11,195 nucleotides of DNA from SIG78 sp045585955 (GTDB lineage Bacteria > Verrucomicrobiota > Lentisphaeria > Victivallales > Victivallaceae), in NCBI GenBank assembly GCA_045585955.1, contig JAZMZK010000015.1, positions 1 to 11,195 of the forward strand, given 5' to 3'. A program made the position numbers and the translations under genes. Under the pieces are notes generated by a model, which was not told the DNA's origin, made no database searches, and was given only the letters and a program-made list of their open reading frames with translations. Positions 6,452 to 11,195 of this stretch are shown here, in pieces; positions within the stretch are counted from its first letter, which is position 1, and each line of letters begins with the position of its first letter.

Positions 6452-8122
6452 ATGGCAGAAGAAACTGTAAACAGCAGTAATTTTATCCGGGAAATGGTCA
6501 AAGCCGATGTGGCAGCCGGTAAACACGGCGGCAGAGTGGAAACCCGTTTCCCGCCGGAACCCAACGGCTATCTGCATATCGGGCATGTGAAGGCGATCTG
6601 TCTGGACTTCGGCATTGCCGAAGAGTTCGGCGGCGTCTGCCATCTGCGCATGGACGATACCAACCCCACCAAAGAAGATGTGGAATATGTGGAAAGTATT
6701 CAAGAAGACATCAAATGGCTGGGTTTTGACTGGAAAGAACACATGTACTTTGCCAGCGATTACTTCGATCAGATGTACGAATGTGCAGTTAAACTGATCA
6801 AAAAAGGTCTTGCTTATGTTTGCGACCTCTCGCCCGAAGAGTGGGAGCAATACAAAGGCAATCTGACTGTGCCGGGCAAAAATCCCCCCGGCAGAGATCG
6901 TTCCATCGAAGAAAATCTTGAGCTTTTTGAACGCATGAAAAATGGCGAATTTGCCGATGGGGCCATGGTGCTCCGGGCAAAAATCGATATGGCATCGCCC
7001 AATATCACCATGCGTGACCCGGCGATCTACCGTATCCGCCACGCCCACCATCACCGGCAGGGCGACAAATGGTGCATCTACCCCATGTATGACTTTGCTC
7101 ATCCGCTGGAAGATGCCATCGAAAAGATCACCCACAGCTTCTGCACGTTGGAGTTCGAGATCCACCGGCCCTTCTACGACTGGCTGCTGCAAGCATTGGA
7201 TTGGGTCAATCCCCCGGTGCAGACCGAGTTTTCCCGCTTGAACCTCACTTATACAGTAATGAGCAAGCGTAAACTGCTGGAACTGGTGCGGGATAAACAT
7301 GTTGCCGGTTGGGATGACCCCCGTATGCCCACAGTTTCGGGCTTACGCCGGAGAGGGATCCCCCCCAAGGCGATCCGGAAATTCTGCGAACTTGTGGGTG
7401 TGACCAAGTTCAATGCCACAACCGATGTGGCGTTCTTTGAACATTGTGTCCGGGAAGAACTCAACGCCGAAGCCTCCCGCTATATGGCGGTGCTGGATCC
7501 CGTGAAGGTGATCATCGACAACTGCGACGACGACTTTGTGGATATGCTTGACGCCGTGAACAATCCGGAAAAACCGGAAGCCGGTTCCCGCAAAGTACCT
7601 TTTGCCAAAGAGCTTTACATCGACCGTGCCGACTTTATGGAAGAACCGGTCAAGGGCTATTTCCGTCTGGCTCCCGGCAAGGAAGTGCGTCTGCGTTACG
7701 GTTACTTCATTACCTGTACCGGCGTGGATAAAGATGAAAATGGCAACATTACTGCCATCCATGCAACTTATGATCCCGAAACCCGGGGCGGCAATGCTCC
7801 CGACGGCAGAAAAGTCAAAGGAACCATCCACTGGGTTTCCGCCAAACACGCCATACCCTTTGAAGCAAGAATTTACGACCGTTTGTTCACTGTGGAAGAA
7901 CCCGGTGCAGGCGATGTGGACTATCTGACCCAGCTCAATAAGGATTCGCTCAAAGTAGTGGAAGCATTTATGGAACCGGCACTCAACGAAGTGAAAGTAG
8001 GCGAAACAGTGCAGTTCGAGCGGCAGGGGTATTTCTGCAAAGATAAGGATAGTTCCGCAGAAAAGGCAGTGTTCAACCGCACTGTAGCGTTGAAAGATTC
8101 CTGGTCAAAGAAAACCAAATAA
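6452..8122 (+). CDS. glnS: glutamine--tRNA ligase
   Basis: 556 residues, close to the E. coli enzyme (about 554). A class I synthetase that charges tRNA-Gln directly. The HIGH motif is intact at 42-45 within RFPPEPNGYLHIGH, and the KMSKS equivalent is MSKR at 270-273. The Gln-type signature DDTNPTKEDVEYVESI follows the Rossmann half. KWCIYPMYDFAHPLEDAIE and THSFCTLEFE are the usual GlnRS/GluRS active-site strands, and the C-terminal third is the beta-barrel anticodon-binding domain, ending SWSKKTK. GlnRS in bacteria outside Proteobacteria and a few other groups is commonly viewed as horizontally acquired; its presence suggests this organism need not make Gln-tRNA by amidation. AAAGG at 6439-6443 precedes the ATG by eight bases. 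The stop codon lies inside the left arm of the palindrome at 8119-8242. Confidence 0.97.
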   Translation: MAEETVNSSNFIREMVKADVAAGKHGGRVETRFPPEPNGYLHIGHVKAICLDFGIAEEFGGVCHLRMDDTNPTKEDVEYVESIQEDIKWLGFDWKEHMYFASDYFDQMYECAVKLIKKGLAYVCDLSPEEWEQYKGNLTVPGKNPPGRDRSIEENLELFERMKNGEFADGAMVLRAKIDMASPNITMRDPAIYRIRHAHHHRQGDKWCIYPMYDFAHPLEDAIEKITHSFCTLEFEIHRPFYDWLLQALDWVNPPVQTEFSRLNLTYTVMSKRKLLELVRDKHVAGWDDPRMPTVSGLRRRGIPPKAIRKFCELVGVTKFNATTDVAFFEHCVREELNAEASRYMAVLDPVKVIIDNCDDDFVDMLDAVNNPEKPEAGSRKVPFAKELYIDRADFMEEPVKGYFRLAPGKEVRLRYGYFITCTGVDKDENGNITAIHATYDPETRGGNAPDGRKVKGTIHWVSAKHAIPFEARIYDRLFTVEEPGAGDVDYLTQLNKDSLKVVEAFMEPALNEVKVGETVQFERQGYFCKDKDSSAEKAVFNRTVALKDSWSKKTK

Positions 8123-8242
8123 CGCAAAGCTTGCGGCTCATCTCGTGTCTTGCTGCACTGCTCGCTCGGTCGAGTACAGTCGTACACTCCCTCGCTGTGC
8201 GGCTTGCAAAACACGACCTGTGCACGCAATCTTTTGCGTTAT
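8119..8242. repeat. 124-bp long imperfect palindrome (possible miniature mobile element or terminator)
   Basis: Perfect outer arms ATAACGCAAA (8119-8128) and TTTGCGTTAT (8233-8242) enclose further nested pairs. These are TTGCG (8131-8135) with CGCAA (8225-8229), an 11-base arm at 8143-8153 with 8206-8216 (one mismatch), TGCAC (8154-8158) with GTGCG (8197-8201, one wobble), and GTAC (8174-8177) with GTAC (8182-8185) around an AGTC loop. The left arm includes the glnS stop codon. The symmetry suggests either a small interspersed palindromic element that landed at the gene end or a structured 3' end. No flanking target duplication is obvious. Confidence 0.8.
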
Positions 8243-8269
8243 AGAGAGGGGAGCTTGCGGCATACAATT

Positions 8270-8322
8270 TTGTCGGACAAGTCGGACTGGTCAGACTGGT
8301 CGGACTGGTCCGACAATTTTTT
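8270..8322 (+). terminator. terminator-like hairpin built from a 5 x 9 bp GTCGGAC array
   Basis: Five 9-base units start at 8272, 8281, 8290, 8299 and 8308: GTCGGACAA, GTCGGACTG, GTCAGACTG, GTCGGACTG, GTCCGACAA. The last unit is in inverted sense, so TTGTCGGAC (8270-8278) pairs perfectly with GTCCGACAA (8308-8316). Six T follow immediately (8317-8322). This fits an intrinsic terminator for glyS-glnS with a long, repeat-filled loop. The unit is the same family as the array at 789-824. Confidence 0.65.
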
Positions 8323-8359
8323 GCCGGAGTTATTGCTATACATTAATATATAAAGCAAA

Positions 8360-8842
8360 TCATTCGGGTTTGGATAAAAATTTGTTGCCGGTACAGCTGC
8401 GGGGCGAAATTGCACGCCATTCTTCGATGTCAAAATCGTAGATCGCCGCTTCGCCGGGGCGGAAGTGTCCGAATCCGGAAGGCCCGAGGCTGTCAGCAGT
8501 TATCTCAATAGCAGGGTTATGCCCCACGATCAGTACGCTGTTGACTTCATCGGGCAAATTGCGGATGATCGCCATAAGTTCGCTGGAGTCGCAAGTGTAA
8601 AGTTCGGTATCTTCCAGCGTGTAACCCTGGGAGAGTTCCAGCTTTACCGCCATGATCTCGGCAGTTTGTTTGGCCCGCATGGCGTGGCTGTGGAGGATCA
8701 GTTCGGGAAAAATTTCCAGCTGACGCATGGTTTCGCCCTGAACGGCGGCATTGGAGAGCCCGACCGGACTTAACGGCCGGAGCAAATCGTCATCATAGCC
8801 TTTTTCGGCTTTGGCATGACGCTGAAGGATCAAAGTTTTCAT
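8360..8842 (-). CDS. sixA: SixA-type phosphohistidine phosphatase (histidine phosphatase superfamily)
   Basis: 160 residues, the size of E. coli SixA (161). The N-terminus MKTLILQRHAKAE has the RHA signature with the nucleophile His at H9 and Arg at R8. The second phosphate-binding Arg is in SHAMRAKQTAE (R56), and the second catalytic His is in LIVGHNP (H108). The family removes phosphate from histidine, in E. coli from phosphocarrier or phosphorelay proteins; the target here is unknown and no histidine kinase is nearby. The start is fixed by the canonical N-terminus, but the Shine-Dalgarno is poor: GGAG sits only one base from the ATG. It converges on glnS and diverges from the trmH-like gene. 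Confidence 0.9.
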   Translation of the reverse strand: MKTLILQRHAKAEKGYDDDLLRPLSPVGLSNAAVQGETMRQLEIFPELILHSHAMRAKQTAEIMAVKLELSQGYTLEDTELYTCDSSELMAIIRNLPDEVNSVLIVGHNPAIEITADSLGPSGFGHFRPGEAAIYDFDIEEWRAISPRSCTGNKFLSKPE

Positions 8843-8876
8843 ACTCCATTTCGGGGTTTGAAAGATAATACTTAAA

Positions 8877-8905
8877 TTGGTTTAAGTAATAAAATAACTG
8901 ATATT
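8877..8905 (+). promoter_or_regulatory. possible promoter for the trmH-like - nadK - coaB set
   Basis: TTGGTT (8877-8882) and GATATT (8900-8905) are 17 bases apart in the A+T-rich sixA/trmH divergent gap, 32 bases before the ATG at 8938. Both boxes deviate from consensus, so this is tentative. Confidence 0.35.
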
Positions 8906-8937
8906 GAAAAATTTGCAAATAATTACCGGGTTTTTCC

Positions 8938-9465
8938 ATGAAAAGGTTTTCTCAACACACGCCAAATGAACAAGCCGCCGGGTGGGATGTGGTTCTGATA
9001 TTGGATAATTTAAGAAGTGCCCATAATGTAGGCAACATCTTCCGCATCGCCGAAGCATTGCATGCAAAAGTCATCGCCTGCGGCTACACGCCGTGCCCGC
9101 CCCATCCGGTTTTGGCAAAAACCGCCATGGAGTGCGACAAAACAGTACCATGCACCACCGCAGAATCTGCCGCCGAAGCAATAAAAAGTTTGCGTAAAGA
9201 GAATTATAAGTGTATATTAGCTTTGGAACACAATTCCGGAAGTGTGGAAATTTCAGAATATTCCAACTGGGATATGCCCCTGGCTCTGGTGCTGGGCAAC
9301 GAGGCAAAAGGTGTTTCCGCAGAAGCATTGGCATTGTGCGACGGAGTTGTGGATCTGCCCATGCTGGGAGAAAAAGCATCAATAAATGTAGGTAATGCCG
9401 CCGCCGCAGCCCTATATATTATATATACATTATATAAGAAGCAGAGAACGGGTATAAATTTATGA
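8938..9465 (+). CDS. TrmH/SpoU-family RNA 2'-O-methyltransferase
   Basis: 175 residues, a minimal SPOUT domain with no N-terminal RNA-binding extension. All three family motifs are present: motif 1 LDNLRSAHNVGNIFR (22-36, with the expected catalytic Arg at R36), motif 2 LVLGNEAKGVS (117-127) and motif 3 LPMLGEKASINVGNAAAAALY (140-160), which form the trefoil-knot S-adenosylmethionine site. It should methylate a ribose in tRNA or rRNA; the target cannot be read from sequence, so no specific symbol is given. TPCPPHPVLAKTAMECDKT (51-69) lies after motif 1. The Shine-Dalgarno is weak (no clear GGAG before the ATG at 8938). Its stop overlaps the start of the next gene by four bases (ATGA). Confidence 0.93.
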   Translation: MKRFSQHTPNEQAAGWDVVLILDNLRSAHNVGNIFRIAEALHAKVIACGYTPCPPHPVLAKTAMECDKTVPCTTAESAAEAIKSLRKENYKCILALEHNSGSVEISEYSNWDMPLALVLGNEAKGVSAEALALCDGVVDLPMLGEKASINVGNAAAAALYIIYTLYKKQRTGINL

Positions 9466-10229
9466 AGTTCAAGCGTGTAAAACTGATGGGCAAGAATCTG
9501 GACGATGTGCGTCCCAAGATCCTTGCCCGGGGTATGGAGATCGTTGACGATAATTTTGATTTGGTGATCGCCCACGGCGGCGACGGCACTCTTTTGTGGA
9601 GCGAGCGTGACTACCCCGGTATACCAAAACTGCCGCTGCGGGATGCCCGCACCGCCCCCCAGTGTCAGGATCACTCCTACGATAAAGTGCTGGATTCACT
9701 GCTGGCCGATAAGTTGGAAATAACTGTGCTGCCCAAGCTGGAAGGTATCTATAAAGATAAACGCATGGTGGCGGTCAACGATATATTTGTGCATAATCTG
9801 GAGCGGGCAAGTGCTTTGCGTTATCAGGTCTTGATCGACAACGAACTCTACGCCAACGAAATCGTCGGCGACAGCGTGGGTGTAGCAACTGTCCACGGCT
9901 CAACGGCTTACTACCGGAGCATCACGCAAAGTGTTTTCCGTGTGGGCATGGGGCTTGCCTTCAGCAACAGTACCGAAGAGATCAACCATCTGGTCATCAG
10001 CGAACAAAGCGAGGTGGCGATCCGGGTCTTTCGCGGTCCGGCATTGATAATCGCCGATAACTCCCCCGAGATGGTGGAAGTGCCCGAACACGGCGAAGTA
10101 ATCATCCGGCAGGCTCCCGAAAAAGCGGTCATCTATGGCTTGAAAGGTTTTATGTGCCCCGAGTGCCGGGTGCTGCGTCACCCCAACAAACTGCCATTTA
10201 AAATACTTATAGCCCACGAACAGAAGTGA
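9462..10229 (+). CDS. nadK: NAD(+) kinase-like protein (divergent)
   Basis: 255 residues, somewhat short for bacterial NadK. It should phosphorylate NAD to NADP. The ATP/NAD-binding GGDGT motif is intact (39-43, VIAHGGDGTLLWSER). The family NE/D motif is AVNDIF (104-109), and the substrate loop is GDSVGVATVHGSTAYYRS (136-153), matching the usual DG...STPTGSTAY pattern with His in place of the usual Thr. Between GGDGT and ND the normal GxNxGxLGFL stretch is missing; the protein instead has GIPKLPLRDARTAPQC (53-68). A CPEC pair sits near the C-terminus (232-235). These differences suggest a lineage-specific subfamily, and the activity is inferred from the core motifs. ATG at 9462 overlaps the upstream stop; coaB follows eight bases later or overlaps, depending on its start. 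Confidence 0.85.
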   Translation: MKFKRVKLMGKNLDDVRPKILARGMEIVDDNFDLVIAHGGDGTLLWSERDYPGIPKLPLRDARTAPQCQDHSYDKVLDSLLADKLEITVLPKLEGIYKDKRMVAVNDIFVHNLERASALRYQVLIDNELYANEIVGDSVGVATVHGSTAYYRSITQSVFRVGMGLAFSNSTEEINHLVISEQSEVAIRVFRGPALIIADNSPEMVEVPEHGEVIIRQAPEKAVIYGLKGFMCPECRVLRHPNKLPFKILIAHEQK

Positions 10230-10237
10230 GAAAATTT

Positions 10238-10873
10238 ATGCACATAGTGATTTCAGCCGGTCCCACCCGGGAAGCCATCGACCCGGTTCGCTACATAACC
10301 AACCGCTCCACCGGCAAAATGGGTTACGCCATTGCCGAAGCCGCCCGGGAACGCGGTTTGCTTGTTACACTGGTTTCCGGTCCGGTAAATCTGCAGCCGC
10401 CGGAGGGTGTGGAAGTTATAAATATAGAAAGTGCCGCCGATATGGCTCAAGCCATGAAAAATTCTGCTGAAAATGCCGATATAATAGTTATGGCAGCGGC
10501 AGTAGCCGATTACCGCCCCAAACAATACAGCACCAGCAAGGTCAAAAAGTCCGATGGCGATATGTGTATAGAGCTTGAACGCACCGAAGATATTCTTTTG
10601 AGCCTGGGCAAAAACAAAAAGCCCGGTCAGATATTGGTGGGCTTTGCTGCCGAAACCGATGATCTTTTGAAAAACGCTCAAGGCAAACTGGAGCGGAAGA
10701 ATCTGGATTATATCGCCGCCAATATAGTTGGTGTGCCGGGCAGGGGGTTTGCCGCCGATAATAACGCAATCACCCTGATCGGACGGGACGGCAGCCAGAC
10801 CGAATTTGCCTTGCAAAGCAAAAAAGATCTGGCAGAAGCTCTTTTGCAACATCTTTTAAAGGGTTCCAAATAA
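10238..10873 (+). CDS. coaB: phosphopantothenate--cysteine ligase (stand-alone CoaB)
   Basis: 211 residues from ATG 10238. It joins cysteine to 4'-phosphopantothenate in CoA synthesis. Visible motifs: SAGPTREAIDPVRYITNRSTGKMGY (6-30), MAAAVADYRP (85-94), the Lys-rich KVKK (101-104) carrying the expected catalytic lysine, LVGFAAET (133-140), YIAAN (158-162) and NNAITLI (175-181). Most bacteria fuse this domain to the decarboxylase CoaC (the Dfp protein, about 400 residues); here CoaC is absent from the gene and from the window, as in streptococcal-type stand-alone CoaB. A GTG at 10226, overlapping the nadK stop (GTGA), would add four residues. ATG 10238 is preferred because it gives the compact canonical N-terminus and has GTGAG upstream, but coupling from GTG is possible. 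Confidence 0.94.
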   Translation: MHIVISAGPTREAIDPVRYITNRSTGKMGYAIAEAARERGLLVTLVSGPVNLQPPEGVEVINIESAADMAQAMKNSAENADIIVMAAAVADYRPKQYSTSKVKKSDGDMCIELERTEDILLSLGKNKKPGQILVGFAAETDDLLKNAQGKLERKNLDYIAANIVGVPGRGFAADNNAITLIGRDGSQTEFALQSKKDLAEALLQHLLKGSK

Positions 10874-11074
10874 CCATCGCTTCAGCCTCCAAAGGGGAGA
10901 GTTTAAGCTCAAAAACAGCTCAAACAGTCCCCAAAACAACAAAATCCACAAAATTTTGAAGTTTAAATTTGCAATTTTGGAGTTGTGTGGTAATTTAAAG
11001 CCCTGTCGCCGGAAGAGCTTGAGCTTGCGAAAGCGATGGTTGATAAAAAAATCAAAAAAAGTTAAATTTAAGAT

Positions 11075-11102
11075 TTGACAAAACGAAATTCTGTGATATA
11101 TT
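11075..11102 (+). promoter_or_regulatory. strong sigma70-type promoter in the second repeat unit
   Basis: A perfect -35 TTGACA (11075-11080) is followed after 16 bases by TATATT (11097-11102), the most consensus-like promoter in the window. Transcription would start near 11109-11111, just at the stem-loop at 11110-11148. No open reading frame with a plausible start follows before the window ends. Confidence 0.65.
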
Positions 11103-11109
11103 AAAAATC

Positions 11110-11148
11110 ACGCCGCCAAAAGCTGGTAAAGCTTGCGAAAGGCGGAGT
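11110..11148 (+). ncRNA. candidate structured RNA downstream of the repeat-unit promoter
   Basis: CCGCC (11113-11117) pairs with GGCGG (11141-11145), flanked by AC/GT pairs beyond one mismatch. Inside, AAGCT (11120-11124) pairs with AGCTT (11130-11134) around a five-base loop, followed by GCGAAA. In the unit before, the corresponding stem is made of different bases, CTGTCGC (11003-11009) with GCGATGG (11033-11039), including two wobbles, so pairing is kept while sequence changes. This suggests a small RNA or regulatory leader. It resembles no RNA family I can name. On the opposite strand the same hairpin is followed by five T, so it could instead be a leftward terminator. Confidence 0.3.
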
Positions 11149-11195
11149 TGAAAAAAATCTTAAAAAACTTTGCAAATAAGTTTGACAAACTTCAA

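Larger units (their letters stand above)
10969..11195 (+). repeat. diverged tandem repeat, 106-107 bp unit, running off the window edge
   Basis: The sequence after coaB (10874-11195) holds no credible gene. Within it, -35-like boxes recur at 10969 (TTGCAA), 11075 (TTGACA) and 11182 (TTGACA), spaced 106 and 107 bases. A -10-like box follows the first two after 16 bases (TAATTT at 10991-10996, TATATT at 11097-11102). AGCTTGCGAAAG is identical at 11022-11033 and 11130-11141, followed in both by GTTGA and A-rich sequence. By hand alignment the two full units agree at roughly 60 percent of positions. The third is cut by the edge. Before the array, 10946-10980 contains A+T-rich inverted sequence and the interval 10874-10945 shows nothing recognisable, not even a clear coaB terminator. 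Confidence 0.6.

Noticed and set aside
5065..6564. A 499-codon open frame on the minus strand over glyS
   Set aside because: It is the antisense shadow of glyS, whose motifs, start and ribosome site are clear. The antisense product is low-complexity hydrophobic/Val-Phe-rich and has no family motif.
8129..8360. Small open frames between glnS and sixA (plus strand 8145-8441)
   Set aside because: They read through the palindrome and the GTCGGAC array and overlap the 3' end of sixA; no ribosome site or protein-like composition.
10969..11195. Integron attC sites or plasmid iterons
   Set aside because: No RYYYAAC/GTTRRRY core pairs, no integrase or replication initiator gene, and the units contain promoter-like boxes instead.

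Overview
The window reads as an ordinary housekeeping stretch of a bacterial chromosome of moderate G+C, with two repeat-rich intergenic zones and an unusual repeat array at its right edge. The best taxonomic guess is Lentisphaerota (Victivallales-like) or a close relative in the Verrucomicrobiota/Planctomycetota group. This rests mainly on the first gene, a pseudopilin whose N-terminal helix and CPSD and H-X9-DG-like motifs are of the kind expanded in that group. The single-chain glycyl-tRNA synthetase, a direct glutaminyl-tRNA synthetase and a free-standing CoaB are compatible with it. The assignment is inference, because no rRNA or ribosomal protein gene is present.

Layout. Positions 1-48 hold the end of an unidentified upstream reading frame. 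49-705 (+) is a pseudopilin-like gene with an altered signal motif, closed by a strong terminator at 741-770. 771-1159 has no gene: it holds three different 9-10 bp tandem arrays, a perfect 28-bp direct repeat and many inverted repeats, lying between converging genes. 1160-4890 is a leftward operon aroB-dprA-nadC-ruvA (shikimate pathway, DNA uptake/recombination, NAD synthesis, Holliday junction processing), with a 4-bp overlap and gaps of 19 and 8 bp. A divergent promoter region (4891-5088) separates it from the rightward pair glyS-glnS (5089-8122), two aminoacyl-tRNA synthetase genes. Between glnS and the converging sixA lie a 124-bp long imperfect palindrome and a second copy of the GTCGGAC-type array, this one built into a terminator-like hairpin. 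sixA (8360-8842, -) diverges from a rightward set trmH-like - NAD kinase - coaB (8938-10873).

The last 320 bases carry no convincing gene. They contain about 2.1 copies of a diverged 106-107 bp tandem unit. The best copy has a consensus-like sigma70 promoter (TTGACA-16-TATATT) followed by a nested stem-loop whose outer stem pairs in both copies with different bases. This is the best candidate in the window for something undescribed: a possible array of small RNA genes or repeated promoters continuing past the edge.

As a system, the coding genes are core metabolism and information processing. NadC (NAD synthesis), NAD kinase (NADP synthesis) and CoaB (CoA synthesis) supply nucleotide cofactors but sit in two separate transcription units. 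Nothing in the coding part looks like a defence, phage or secondary-metabolite system.
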